Shown here one piece after another: positions 42,877 through 51,693 of a stretch of 64,000 nucleotides of DNA; positions within the stretch are counted from its first letter, which is position 1, and each line of letters starts with the position of its first letter. The DNA is from Paenibacillus sp. J2TS4 (GTDB lineage: Bacteria > Bacillota > Bacilli > Paenibacillales > NBRC-103111). The notes beneath the pieces were generated by a model that was not told the origin of the DNA, made no database searches, and worked only from the letters and a program-made list of their open reading frames with translations. Location of the stretch: assembly GCF_018403245.1 (NCBI RefSeq), contig NZ_BOSH01000011.1, forward strand, positions 62,001 through 126,000, written 5' to 3'. Both the position numbers and the translations under genes were made by a program.

Positions 42877-43038
42877 GATCATCCACTCCTTCTATGAAGA
42901 ATTTTTCAATTTTCAACTTAATTAGAATACAGGCAATAAGAGCTTCGCGCAAGCGAATTTTTATGTATAAATTGTTATTTCCTACCGAACCCTCTATCCA
43001 CGCTCTTAAGCGTAAACGGCTGTCTTCGTTATGGCGCG

Positions 43039-43079
43039 TAATTAAATAAAGCCGGCGCCGATAAAATATCGACGCCAGC
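43039..43079. terminator. Hairpin between copper-amine-oxidase-like and MFS genes
   Basis: AAGCCGGCGCCGAT pairs with ATCGACGCCAGCTT, with two mismatches. On the minus strand it lies downstream of the 43144 gene, and no clean T-run follows. Confidence 0.45.
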
Positions 43080-43143
43080 TTGCTGCCTTGTGCTATACTT
43101 TTTTAACTATTATAACGGAATTGGCACTTGCACATCTTGCTTT

Positions 43144-43866
43144 TCATTTTAATTCAAACTGGACGCTCACTTCATCCCCGACTCTATCGGACTGATCGTT
43201 ATAGGGTTCGGAAATATAATAGGTTAAGCTTTTAATCTCATCCAGATTGCTCTCGACTTCAAAAACAATATTTCCCTTCTTCAGCACCTGCCCCCTGAAC
43301 TCGCCGCCAACCGGGTCCGAATGATAGATCGCGGTTTCGATCTGCTCCTTCGTGTTCAGAACAAGCTTGCCTTGATGGGGACGCCAGTTTACGGTTTCAC
43401 CGGACGTATTCTCCACTTCCACTTTGAGGACAACCGCGTTCACGGCTTTGGAATACGGAGTGCTTTTATAGGCGGGGTCCAAGGTAACTTTGGAAATGGA
43501 AATTTTCATTGGACCGCTCACGAGCTCCTCCTTCACATTAAAGCTTTTCAGCGCGGTCGGAGGACCCCCTTCGTTTAAAATGACTTTATTCGCCTCTCCG
43601 TCCCATGTCACCGATAATCCTAAGGATTCGGCAACAGATCTGATGGGGATATAAGTGTTATCATCATAGGTAATAGGATGGAGCTCCCCACCCTGCTCGT
43701 CCTTAAATTGCAGAACGCTGCCATTTAATTCTACCTGGATTCCTTTATTCAAAAAAGCGCTAATGGGTTCCATATGGCTGGCGGCCCATGCGCCAATGGA
43801 CATGGACGCGGCAACAACAATAGACATAAGAGCGGTAATCATGAGCTTTCGTCTCAATTTCGACAC
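43144..43866 (-). CDS. Secreted stalk-domain (copper amine oxidase N-like) protein
   Basis: A 240-aa secreted protein. The signal peptide is followed by a copper amine oxidase N-terminal-like stalk domain (IQVELNGSVLQFKDEQGG, YIPIRSVAESLGLSVTWDGEANKVIL), common in Paenibacillus surface proteins. The second half resembles DUF4352-type immunoglobulin-like domains (VVLKVEVENTSGETVNW). No catalytic residues are visible. It probably acts at the cell surface, and its role is unknown. A DUF4352-like lipoprotein gene lies just upstream. Confidence 0.78.
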   Translation of the reverse strand: MSKLRRKLMITALMSIVVAASMSIGAWAASHMEPISAFLNKGIQVELNGSVLQFKDEQGGELHPITYDDNTYIPIRSVAESLGLSVTWDGEANKVILNEGGPPTALKSFNVKEELVSGPMKISISKVTLDPAYKSTPYSKAVNAVVLKVEVENTSGETVNWRPHQGKLVLNTKEQIETAIYHSDPVGGEFRGQVLKKGNIVFEVESNLDEIKSLTYYISEPYNDQSDRVGDEVSVQFELK

Positions 43867-44010
43867 ACCTCACTATAGGAAATCGTTCCTATTATTGTAT
43901 CATAATCACCAATCCGTTCAAGAACAAACCTGAGCAGGATTATATCGTCTGGTTACTCTTATATAAACCAAAAGTGAACGCCCGAATAGGCGTCCACTGT
44001 ATGGAAGAAA

Positions 44011-44631
44011 CTATCTGATTTTAACTTTGGCTTTTTCACCGTCGATGTCAAAAAGAACATGGATGCCTTCGGTAGCTTCGACCACCTTGTCAGGCATTTC
44101 AATAACCGTAAACCCTTTAGCCGTAGACAATGGCTGTACTCTTTCATTGGCCAGATCGCCGTCAATCAACGTTATTGAAATTTTGTATTCGTATTTGTCA
44201 TTATAAATGGCTTTAATCTTGGTGCCGCCAATCATTTCAATAAACTGTTGGGCCTCACTGGCATTGTTGGTAACAGCCAGATTCAGAACTAGAAACTTAC
44301 TTCCTTCATCTGCAGAAGAGGACAGCATCCCGCCCGTTACAGATTGATTAAATTCAAAAGATTCGACAACAACTTCCCAATCTTTTAAATTGAAAGTATC
44401 ACCGACTGCGAATTCTTGCTCTGCTTTGTCTTTCTCTGCATCCTTACTCTCTTCTTTTCCCTCGTCTTTTCCTTCGTCTTTACTGCCTTCGCTGTTACCC
44501 TCTTTGTCATTTGTTTGAGCCCCTTGAGCCGCACCATCATTTGGTTTAGGTGTTCCTTCCGCTTCCTTGCCAGTAGATGAGGAACAAGCAACAAGAAATA
44601 CTAGTAAGACTAAAATCCATGACTTTTTCAA
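44011..44631 (-). CDS. DUF4352-like lipoprotein
   Basis: A 206-aa lipoprotein with lipobox LVACS at residues 13-17. A long Glu/Lys/Gly-rich linker spans residues ~20-70. A DUF4352-like beta domain follows (FAVGDTFNLKDWEVVVESFEF, FLVLNLAVTNNASEAQQF). It is anchored on the outer face of the membrane and has no enzymatic motif. The same domain type occurs in the neighbouring secreted protein, so the two may be functionally related. Confidence 0.78.
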   Translation of the reverse strand: MKKSWILVLLVFLVACSSSTGKEAEGTPKPNDGAAQGAQTNDKEGNSEGSKDEGKDEGKEESKDAEKDKAEQEFAVGDTFNLKDWEVVVESFEFNQSVTGGMLSSSADEGSKFLVLNLAVTNNASEAQQFIEMIGGTKIKAIYNDKYEYKISITLIDGDLANERVQPLSTAKGFTVIEMPDKVVEATEGIHVLFDIDGEKAKVKIR

Positions 44632-44768
44632 TTCTCTATCCCCCGATTAGGTAAATTTTACTACATCACTTTACCATATTTCGACTATTGTTTCTAGTTC
44701 TATTTTCATAATATTTTCATAAAACTAGTCCTTTCGGATCTAATTCTTAAGTTATAGCCTAGATTCGG

Positions 44769-45620
44769 CTAGAAACGGAAACAAAATACATTATAGCGAC
44801 ACTTTAAAGTTAGACCCATTTTGAGAGCGACCGCATTCGAGGGATGATTATCGTCGGAGCAATCCCAATAAGCTATTTTATCCTCTTCTAAACATTGTCT
44901 GACAAAAGCGCGGGCTGCTATTTGCGCGAGCTTGTTCCCCCGATGGGCTTCTGCCGTTTCGATGTTGATAGAATGAGTCTTTCCAGCTACAAATCCCGAA
45001 TAGCAAAGAGTGGCTATTTCATTCTGACGAAGAACACAATATCCCATGCCTAGCTTGAAGAAATGCTCCAAGGTAGACCAGTTCTGCAAGATGTTCGATA
45101 TGACCAGACTTCCGTTTATTAATTCGGTAGAGGCGAGCAGTTCCGGCGATAGTTTAACCAGCCTGTATGGTTCCTTCACGAAAAGTTCCTCCAGGGGAAG
45201 TTTTTCCAAAGCTGCTTCTCCAATAGTTCTGCTTTGTTCTGGTTGTGGTACGTAGACATTTTGCTTACACACTTCTACTCCCCGGTGAGCAAATAAAGCG
45301 GCCATGGTCCCATCCCAAGCGGGATGGTGGCCGAATCCTTCAAACCAAGCCAACCGCAGCTTCCGTACTTCACGAGCAATTTGATTATCAATAAAATCAT
45401 TAAGCTCCCGATTAAAAACCGTGTGATGCGGATCACCGATCAAACCAAAGCCGTCCAGATTTCCTTGCCAGACAAGCGCGGACCGAGGCGAATTCAGATC
45501 ATCGACAAATACTCGCCCAGGATTATTTCCTTCTATAATCGCCCTAATCTCTAGCGGTCCTTTGTCGTAGAGCAGCCTGTCACATCGCTTAAAATATTTT
45601 GGCTCTAGTTCATAAATCAT
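44769..45620 (-). CDS. GNAT acetyltransferase (ZmaR-like family)
   Basis: A 283-aa protein of the two-domain GNAT_acetyltran group that includes the zwittermicin A resistance protein ZmaR. The N-terminal half has EIRAIIEGNNPGRVFVDD and ALVWQGNLDGFGLIGD. The C-terminal GNAT core has INIETAEAHRGNKLAQIAARAFVRQCL and WDCSDDNHPSNAVALKMG. It would acetylate an amine of a small molecule; the substrate is unknown. It is a single-gene unit preceding the L28 gene's 3' side. Confidence 0.82.
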   Translation of the reverse strand: MIYELEPKYFKRCDRLLYDKGPLEIRAIIEGNNPGRVFVDDLNSPRSALVWQGNLDGFGLIGDPHHTVFNRELNDFIDNQIAREVRKLRLAWFEGFGHHPAWDGTMAALFAHRGVEVCKQNVYVPQPEQSRTIGEAALEKLPLEELFVKEPYRLVKLSPELLASTELINGSLVISNILQNWSTLEHFFKLGMGYCVLRQNEIATLCYSGFVAGKTHSINIETAEAHRGNKLAQIAARAFVRQCLEEDKIAYWDCSDDNHPSNAVALKMGLTLKCRYNVFCFRF

Positions 45621-45683
45621 AATATTGAACCTCCATCCCTAATAATAAAGCCCAGGAATACACTTCCCGGGCTCTTTCGACAC

Positions 45684-45893
45684 TTATTTCCTCGCCGCAT
45701 GCCTTCCTTGTTTATTAAGCGTTCTTAAACATTTGGTACACAGGCTTAATGTCATAGGTTGACCGTCGATCAGCATTTTTCGCTTGACAATATTAGGCTT
45801 CTGCACGCGCTTGCTTCTTCTGCTCACATGAGATCGGGATAGGCTGATTCGATTGGCAGCGACTGTTCTTTTACCACAAAGGTTACACTTCAT
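45684..45893 (-). CDS. rpmB: Ribosomal protein L28 paralogue, zinc-binding form
   Basis: 69 aa, starting MKCNLCGKRTVAANRISLSRS. The two CxxC pairs (C3/C6 and C52/C55) form the zinc knuckle of the C+ form of L28. The middle has SHVSRRSKRVQKPNIVKRKM, matching the L28 core. ATG 45893 follows AGGAGG with a nine-base gap; an ATG further upstream (45950) gives an atypical extension. Its sequence is more diverged than the usual rpmB. It is preceded by a leader with a promoter, a 5-codon ORF and a terminator, and no other ribosomal gene is near, so it may be a regulated second copy. Confidence 0.8.
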   Translation of the reverse strand: MKCNLCGKRTVAANRISLSRSHVSRRSKRVQKPNIVKRKMLIDGQPMTLSLCTKCLRTLNKQGRHAARK

Positions 45894-45980
45894 ATATTCA
45901 TTCCTCCTACGGATGCTTTCGATGTAGAAGGAACGCAAAGTAACGTTCACTAAAGGAGATAGCTCTTGCTCCTATATCGT

Positions 45981-46011
45981 AAAAAGCGGACAACCCGATT
46001 AAGGCGTCCGC
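45981..46011 (-). terminator. Attenuator-like terminator in the L28 leader
   Basis: On the minus strand GCGGAC...GTCCGC (with GCC/GGG inner pairing) is followed by TTTTTA. It lies between the leader promoter and the L28 start, so it should stop most transcripts unless it is relieved. Confidence 0.75.
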
Positions 46012-46206
46012 ATAGGTTTATAACTACTGATTACCAAGCGTTCCTGTAATGGTTAAAAATAGGCGCACTAATCCCTTGGTGTACAAATCCGGGTTTGGCG
46101 CTATTGAATTAATAAACCATTACAGCGTTGCTGGCATAAATAAATTCCCCTTCCCTATATCTCCGTGGGATATTATACCATTTCCTCCGCAATAATACAA
46201 TGGAGA
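46012..46206 (-). promoter_or_regulatory. L28 leader RNA with promoter, 5-codon ORF and hairpin
   Basis: On the minus strand TTGTAT and TATAAT are 17 bp apart (about 46205-46166). Downstream, AAGGGG precedes ATG CCA GCA ACG CTG TAA, a 5-residue ORF MPATL. The ORF overlaps the base of a long hairpin whose arms CTGTAATGGTT and AACCATTACAG are perfect 11-mers. Then come the terminator at 45981-46011 and the L28 gene. A tiny translated ORF overlapping one arm ahead of a terminator is the layout of ribosome-mediated attenuation. Confidence 0.65.
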
Positions 46207-46370
46207 AGGAGGTCACAAAATTTTGTTCTCTCCAACAATTTATACCACCCTCTACTTATTAGAGGCTTCACAACACTGTTTCTGTAGACCCACCCGATCT
46301 CCATCGGATAAAATTGTTAACAAGGAAAAGTTCTGCATGAAACGGTTTGGAATGAATTGAAAAGGATGAG

Positions 46371-47285
46371 ATGAGTTTGAAATCAACCAGAGCCGCTGGC
46401 TTATCCATCATAAGCAACACTTTCGTCGTCATACTTAAGCTGATGGTCGGAGTCATTACAGGATCGGTGGCCGTCATCTCTGAAGCCATTCACTCCTCAC
46501 TCGATTTAATGGCTTCTGTCATCGCCTTTTTCTCCGTCCGAATTTCATCCCGGCCGCCGGATAAGGATCACCCCTACGGACATGGCAAGTTTGAGAATGT
46601 ATCCGGTACGATCGAAACGCTGCTCATTTTTGTAGCGGGGATCTGGATTATTTACGAATCCGTCCAAAAACTGTTAAATCCGGAACCCATCCATCTCCCT
46701 ATGCTGGGGGTTGCCGCAATGGTCGTAGGAGCGGGGATCAACTTCGTTGTAGGAGGCATTGTGAAAAAAATAGGGGAGCAGACGCAGTCCGTCGCCATGC
46801 GATCCAATGCTTTGCATTTGTTAACCGATGTCTACTCCTCGTTGGGCGTGGCCCTCAGTTTGCTGTTGGTGAGCTTGACCGATTTTTATATTCTCGATCC
46901 TCTGATCGGGATCGGCATTGCGATCTATATTATGAAAGAGGCCTTCTCTCTGGGCAAGGAGTCCTTCCTGCCTTTGCTGGATACCCGGCTGTCCAAAGAA
47001 GAAGAAAAGAGAGTGCGCAACATTCTTGATTCCTACAAAGATGAATTTATCGAATATCACGATTTCAGAACCCGCAGATCCGGACCGGAGCAGCATATTG
47101 ACTTTCATCTGGTCGTTGCCTCCGATTCCGATATCGTAACCGCACATGATCTATGTGATCGGATAGAGAAGGAAATCCAAAAGGTGTTATACGCCCCCAG
47201 AGTGTTTATCCATCTGGAGCCGGAACACGAAAGATTGACTCACCGTCCGCTTAAGGATACGACAAACAAATCGCCAACTAAATGA
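46371..47285 (+). CDS. Cation diffusion facilitator (CDF) family efflux protein
   Basis: A 304-aa CDF transporter with six membrane segments. The metal-site patterns are SEAIHSSLDLMAS (HxxxD in segment 2) and SNALHLLTDVYSS (HxxxD in segment 5). A DHPYGHGKFE loop follows segment 3, and a C-terminal cytoplasmic domain ends in AHDLCDRIEKEI and HLEPEHE. It exports a divalent cation such as Zn, Mn or Fe in exchange for protons. The start follows AAAAGGATGAG. It is divergent from the L28 leader. Confidence 0.92.
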   Translation: MSLKSTRAAGLSIISNTFVVILKLMVGVITGSVAVISEAIHSSLDLMASVIAFFSVRISSRPPDKDHPYGHGKFENVSGTIETLLIFVAGIWIIYESVQKLLNPEPIHLPMLGVAAMVVGAGINFVVGGIVKKIGEQTQSVAMRSNALHLLTDVYSSLGVALSLLLVSLTDFYILDPLIGIGIAIYIMKEAFSLGKESFLPLLDTRLSKEEEKRVRNILDSYKDEFIEYHDFRTRRSGPEQHIDFHLVVASDSDIVTAHDLCDRIEKEIQKVLYAPRVFIHLEPEHERLTHRPLKDTTNKSPTK

Positions 47286-47318
47286 GGCGTTGAAGCCAAC
47301 CATCTGACGCCCCCATTG

Positions 47319-47346
47319 GAGAGAGGCGAAGGTCCTCTCTCTATTA
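47319..47346 (+). terminator. Terminator after CDF gene
   Basis: GAGAGAGG-CGAAGGT-CCTCTCTC followed by TATTAT, ~33 bp after the CDF stop codon. Confidence 0.65.
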
Positions 47347-47406
47347 TATCCATCCATTCGAGAACCTTTCGTCCGACCTCATAGCGCCACCTCCACCGCC
47401 CGAATG

Positions 47407-47562
47407 CTATTTTTTATCCCATACAACAATAAAAAGTGTAGCCAAGGGTCCAATAAGCAATGAAATAAAAAACCAATTCAGACCGCTTCTGTTTTTACCT
47501 TGCGCAAGCCCCGCATTTATTAGAGCCAATGTTCCCCAACCTACATAAAAACCATTATCCAC
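47407..47562 (-). CDS. Small membrane protein (51 aa)
   Basis: A minus-strand ORF starts at GTG 47562, nine bases after GGAGG. The product has two hydrophobic segments: FYVGWGTLALINAGLA, and the C-terminal WFFISLLIGPLATLFIVV. They are joined by the polar QGKNRSGLN, and the tail is WDKK. It is not recognised but looks like a conserved two-helix membrane protein. It lies alone between the CDF gene and a Zn-ribbon gene. Confidence 0.65.
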   Translation of the reverse strand: MDNGFYVGWGTLALINAGLAQGKNRSGLNWFFISLLIGPLATLFIVVWDKK

Positions 47563-47762
47563 AACATCTCTCCTCCAAGCATACTAGATAAAATAATTAT
47601 AAAGCAAAAAAAGCGGGGTGACAGCCATTTTGTCACACCGGTATACGCTGGGAATGGCGCTGAAGATTTGAGGAATTTAGAAACGCTCGGCAATAATAAA
47701 CGTAAGGTATAGTAACATTTTCGAAAATTTAGATTACAGAAAAAAAAGGGAGGACCTTACTT

Positions 47763-47960
47763 ATGAAATATAAAGCTGGAAATACTACGCTAGTTTGCCC
47801 CTGCTGTCAGAATGATACTTTTGAGAAGGACTATCGGCAGCTTAACTCCAGAGGAGCGACCTTCTTAGGTTTTGATTGGGCTAATCGAAATGCCACCATC
47901 CTCATCTGCACACGCTGCACCCATATATCATGGTTTATGGAAGAACCTGCGAGAGGCTGA
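47763..47960 (+). CDS. Small zinc-ribbon protein (65 aa)
   Basis: A 65-aa protein with Cys pairs C12/C14/C15 and C49/C52 around a basic, aromatic core (RGATFLGFDWANRNATILIC). It resembles the predicted nucleic-acid-binding Zn-ribbon proteins found alone in many Bacillales. The ATG follows GGGAGGA with good spacing. The function is unknown. Confidence 0.75.
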   Translation: MKYKAGNTTLVCPCCQNDTFEKDYRQLNSRGATFLGFDWANRNATILICTRCTHISWFMEEPARG

Positions 47961-48043
47961 TTTAGATCCCCTGCAATAATCCAGATACGCAAAAAAGCCG
48001 GTTTGCCGATCCCCGATCGGATTTAACCCGCTCCCTCTCCTCG

Positions 48044-48072
48044 CCCTGAATTCCACGGAATTCAGGGTTTTT
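48044..48072 (+). terminator. Terminator
   Basis: CCCTGAATTC-CACG-GAATTCAGGG followed by TTTTT. It ends the zinc-ribbon transcript. The remaining ~180 bp to the kinase gene is A/T-rich promoter DNA. Confidence 0.8.
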
Positions 48073-48251
48073 CCATTCGGATCACTCTTCAATTTTAATA
48101 TTTTTGTAAGCGTTTACTTTAAAATTGTAATACAATCCGATAAAATATTGATAGAGGAATATAATGCCAATATAATACATTTATATTGATTATAAATTTT
48201 CGCGGAATATTCTTCCATTAATTTACAATCATAGTGCGACAGGGGGCCATT

Positions 48252-50720
48252 ATGACAAATAACGGGTTCTATACTTTCAGTTATAATCGTTCTCCGAAAA
48301 GCGATAAATTAATGATCCTCCATGAATGGGAAAAGTTCATATCCGGAATGTCCTCGCAGGTCAATATCCGGCCCTTTATGTTCAATTCCTGGAAGCGTTG
48401 TAAGGAGCTCGGAATTGATCCGCTTCTCAATGAAATCTCCTATAGCTTGGGAATGGACCAAATTCAGGAATACATCAATTCCGACCGGCTCTTCCAAATG
48501 ATCAAACCGTTCTTAAAGAAGTTGAAGCAGCACTCCGAAAATACCGGCTATATCGTCACGTATTGCAATGCGGCTGGCGAATTGATTTATTACGATGGCG
48601 ATTTGTCTATACTGCTCAAAGCCGAAGATATTAATCTGGCGCCCGGCGCAGACTGGAGCGAAGGCAGCGCAGGGACGAATGCGATCGGTACGGCTTTGGT
48701 TACCGGAATGCCGATCCAAGTGTTTGCCAGCGAGCATTACTGCCGGGAAATACATGGCTGGACCTGCTCCGCCTCCCCTATCCGCGATCCCGGCACCGGC
48801 GAAATTCTCGGTATTATTGATTTATCCGGCTTCTGGACGACCTATGATCCGAGATCGATTGAGGCGGTTATTGGAACAGCTCGAGAAATCGAGAGCATGC
48901 TTTACAATCACCTGAAATTGGAACGCAGGCAGCTTTCTCAGTATTTTGCGGAGCTGACCAAAACAACAACCCTGCCTTTAGCGGTTATAGATCGCGGAGG
49001 ACGGGTCGTTCAAGCTTCCCCGATCCTCTATGATAAGGGCTGGATTTCAGCCAATCATGGGATGAAGGCTCCTTTTCCCGCCAACAAAAGGATTCCGGAC
49101 AGAATGAGCTGGGAATTGGACGATGGTCATAAAAACTGGCGGTTTGAACTCTCGCCCTTCTACTATGGAGGAGAGGCCATTGGATCGATTGTCTACGCCC
49201 TTCCACCGGAGATAGCCAATTTTAAACACCTGCCCAGCCTGGGGCAGTCCCTGGCAGCCTCTAATCTGCCAGAGGAAGAAGCCGGTGAACGTCCAGGCGC
49301 TCTGCCCCATGATAAATTGTACAATTCATTGTTCAAGCATCATCCCGATGCCATCTTCTGCTATGATTTGCAAGGAGTTCTTCTCGACGCCAACCCGGCA
49401 GCCGCAACAATGCTGGGCTATACTATAAGTGAGTTGAGAGATATCAGCAACCATGACAAATTCATCCTTCCTGACGGCAAGGAGGATAAGAAGCAAGCTT
49501 TTGCCCAGGCAGTTGGCGGCGAGCTGCAACAGTTTGAAGCGATTTTCCTGCATAAACTGGGGCATCGAGTTTATGTCACTATCAGCAGCTTCCCAATCAT
49601 TATCGATAACGAAATCATGGGCGTCTATGAAGCGGTGCGGGAGGTCAAGCCTAACTACCAGCAAATGTTCGAGGACTTGAAGTCGACTAAAGAACAGCTG
49701 GACTTCTACTTGAGCAATACGGAAGATGCGATCCTTATCGTGGACACCCATCTTCTTATTGTCAAAGCTAATGAAGCTTTTGAGAGAATATATGGCTGGA
49801 CAGAACAGGAGCTGCTCGGCAAAGAGCTCCCCACTATTCCAGATTATCTCCAGAGCGAAGCCGAAGAACTTTGGAGCAATCTGTTGAACTCCCGGCATGC
49901 CATCCCCTATGAAACCGTTCGGCTTCGCAAGGATGGCACCCTGATCGACGTTAGCAATTGTGTCGCTCCGCTCTTTGACAATAAAGGAAATGCCGTCGCC
50001 TATGTGCTAATTTCACGGGATATTACGGAATTGAAGAAAATGGAGGAATCGCTGCGAAAAACAGAAAAGCTGGCCGTTGTCGGGCAGCTGGCCGCAGGAA
50101 TTGCCCACGAAATTCGCAATCCGCTTACGACACTTAAAGGGTTTGTAAGCTTACTGAGAGACCAGATGCCGGATAAGAACAACTGGTACTTCGAAGTTAT
50201 GTTATCTGAAATCAAACAAATGGAATTGCTGGCCGACCAATTTTTGACCGTAGCCAAACCCCAGACCATGAGATACGAACAGAGAAATGTAGAAACCTTG
50301 ATTCGCCAGGTTACTTCATTCTTGTATCCGCTGGCACTTATGAATAATGTACAAATAGCCTTAGAGTCGGAATCTGATCATTTCCCCATTCAATGTGAGG
50401 AAAATCAGATCAAGCAAGTATTTATTAACATTATCAAAAATGCGGTCGAAGCCATGCCGCAAGGCGGGCAAGTAACGATCAAGATTCAACATGCCATGCC
50501 TTGCGTTTCCATTCGAATCACCGATCACGGATGCGGTATACCCCAAGATAGAATTCCTTTTCTTGGAGAGCCTTTCTACAGCCTGAAGGAAAAAGGAACG
50601 GGCCTGGGCCTAATGGTTTGCAACAAAATTATTAAAGAGCATCATGGAAATCTTCACATAACCAGTGAAGAAAACCGGGGAACGACGGTGGAAATCATTT
50701 TGCCGCTTATCGCTCCATGA
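48252..50720 (+). CDS. GAF-PAS-PAS sensor histidine kinase
   Basis: About 822 aa, cytoplasmic (no membrane segment). The N-terminal ~200 residues are a GAF domain of the AcoR activator type (FNSWKRCKELGIDP, GADWSEGSAGTNAIGTAL, GWTCSASPIRDP). Two PAS domains follow (near residues 360 and 490: LDANPAAATMLGY, VKANEAFERIYGW). HisKA has the phosphorylated His in AAGIAHEIRNPLTTLKGF, and the ATPase domain has the N box NAVEAMP, G1 DHGCGIP and G2 GTGLGLM. The His box is like that of the KinA-E sporulation kinases, so it may feed the Spo0A phosphorelay; no response regulator is adjacent. ATG 48252 follows AGGGGGCC. Confidence 0.92.
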   Translation: MTNNGFYTFSYNRSPKSDKLMILHEWEKFISGMSSQVNIRPFMFNSWKRCKELGIDPLLNEISYSLGMDQIQEYINSDRLFQMIKPFLKKLKQHSENTGYIVTYCNAAGELIYYDGDLSILLKAEDINLAPGADWSEGSAGTNAIGTALVTGMPIQVFASEHYCREIHGWTCSASPIRDPGTGEILGIIDLSGFWTTYDPRSIEAVIGTAREIESMLYNHLKLERRQLSQYFAELTKTTTLPLAVIDRGGRVVQASPILYDKGWISANHGMKAPFPANKRIPDRMSWELDDGHKNWRFELSPFYYGGEAIGSIVYALPPEIANFKHLPSLGQSLAASNLPEEEAGERPGALPHDKLYNSLFKHHPDAIFCYDLQGVLLDANPAAATMLGYTISELRDISNHDKFILPDGKEDKKQAFAQAVGGELQQFEAIFLHKLGHRVYVTISSFPIIIDNEIMGVYEAVREVKPNYQQMFEDLKSTKEQLDFYLSNTEDAILIVDTHLLIVKANEAFERIYGWTEQELLGKELPTIPDYLQSEAEELWSNLLNSRHAIPYETVRLRKDGTLIDVSNCVAPLFDNKGNAVAYVLISRDITELKKMEESLRKTEKLAVVGQLAAGIAHEIRNPLTTLKGFVSLLRDQMPDKNNWYFEVMLSEIKQMELLADQFLTVAKPQTMRYEQRNVETLIRQVTSFLYPLALMNNVQIALESESDHFPIQCEENQIKQVFINIIKNAVEAMPQGGQVTIKIQHAMPCVSIRITDHGCGIPQDRIPFLGEPFYSLKEKGTGLGLMVCNKIIKEHHGNLHITSEENRGTTVEIILPLIAP

Positions 50721-50845
50721 TCACGGCCCTGAAGTCCTCGCAAAAAAATAGTCGTATACCGAGTTAAATTGGGTATCTGTTTAATCCAACGAATCCGCTC
50801 CTACATATATTGAATTAGCCCACTTTAGAAAAGGAGTGAAAGCAA

Positions 50846-51133
50846 TTGTCATTCATGCCTCCACCTACAGGACCTGTTGGACAACCGGGACCGGTACCTA
50901 CATCCCCTCCTCCACCTTTTGAACCGACCATTTCTGCTTTTGCAGTGGACCCCCGAGCTATTTCCAACTGCTTATTTAGAAACACTTTTATTTGGCTTAC
51001 CAATGGGAACCGCTTTTGGTTTTTTCCAACTTTTGTCGGGCGTGTTTCGGTTTCAGGATTCAGATGGACGGGAAGGTCTTGGGTCATTTTTGGAATTAGC
51101 TTAAGAGAAATTAGCTCATTTACATGCTTCTAA
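50846..51133 (+). CDS. Small Pro-rich spore-coat-type protein
   Basis: 95 aa, starting at TTG 50846 after AAAAGGAGTG (an ATG three codons later is possible). The N-terminus is Pro/Gly-rich (PPPTGPVGQPGPVPTSPPPP). The C-terminal half is conserved in look: AVDPRAISNCLFRNTFIWL, then RFWFFPTFVGRVSVSGFRW and GISLREISSFTCF. This matches small proteins common in spore-forming Bacillales, as I recall them. It is probably a spore surface component. Confidence 0.65.
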   Translation: MSFMPPPTGPVGQPGPVPTSPPPPFEPTISAFAVDPRAISNCLFRNTFIWLTNGNRFWFFPTFVGRVSVSGFRWTGRSWVIFGISLREISSFTCF

Positions 51134-51357
51134 TTTTTTCAAAAGCAAAGGTGTTTTATATTATAGCCTTGCTTTGTAATATCTTAATAAATATACGCTA
51201 AGCCCTTGATATTAATTGGCTTGGCGTATTTTCTTACCGGGAAAAAGCTGGAGCAGCAACCGCGGAAAAATCCATTCTCGGAGCCTTTTAGGAATAAAAT
51301 TAACGAATCGGAACAACCTATGGATGAAGTCTAATATTTAGAAAGGAGGATATTGAA

Positions 51358-51549
51358 ATGAAAAAAATGGCATCACTTTTGATTGCAAGCTGTCTTGTTC
51401 TTTCTTTTTCCTCATCTGTATTTGCAGATCCAGCACATCATGGCAAGCATCACATAAAAGCGAAGGAACATAAAGGTCATTTTAAAATGAAAGAAGTAAC
51501 ACCTGGAATGCCAAAAACCGGCGCTGGTGGAGCAAGCGAGACTGAATAA
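51358..51549 (+). CDS. Small secreted protein with MPKTG motif
   Basis: A 63-aa protein. A signal peptide with cleavage near VFADP is followed by a His/Lys-rich mature region (HHGKHHIKAKEHKGHFKMKE) and the C-terminal motif MPKTGAGGASETE. MPKTG resembles a sortase LPxTG signal, but there is no hydrophobic anchor or basic tail after it. The next gene encodes a class-F-like sortase. A clear terminator follows. It is probably the partner of that sortase; metal binding by the His-rich part is possible. Confidence 0.75.
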   Translation: MKKMASLLIASCLVLSFSSSVFADPAHHGKHHIKAKEHKGHFKMKEVTPGMPKTGAGGASETE

Positions 51550-51550
51550 T

Positions 51551-51578
51551 AAGGAGGGGGATTATCCCCTCCTTTTTT
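51551..51578 (+). terminator. Terminator after MPKTG gene
   Basis: AAGGAGGGG-GATTAT-CCCCTCCTT followed by TTTTT. It separates the MPKTG gene from the sortase gene, so they have separate or read-through transcripts. Confidence 0.8.
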
Positions 51579-51693
51579 AAAATATAAGAAAGTATAAGTT
51601 TTCACCTTATACCTGTTCTTATATTTCATGGTAAACGCGCCTGTCCAAAGGACAGCGATAGCCGTTTATCCTCGGTGATCTGGAGGAATTTGA

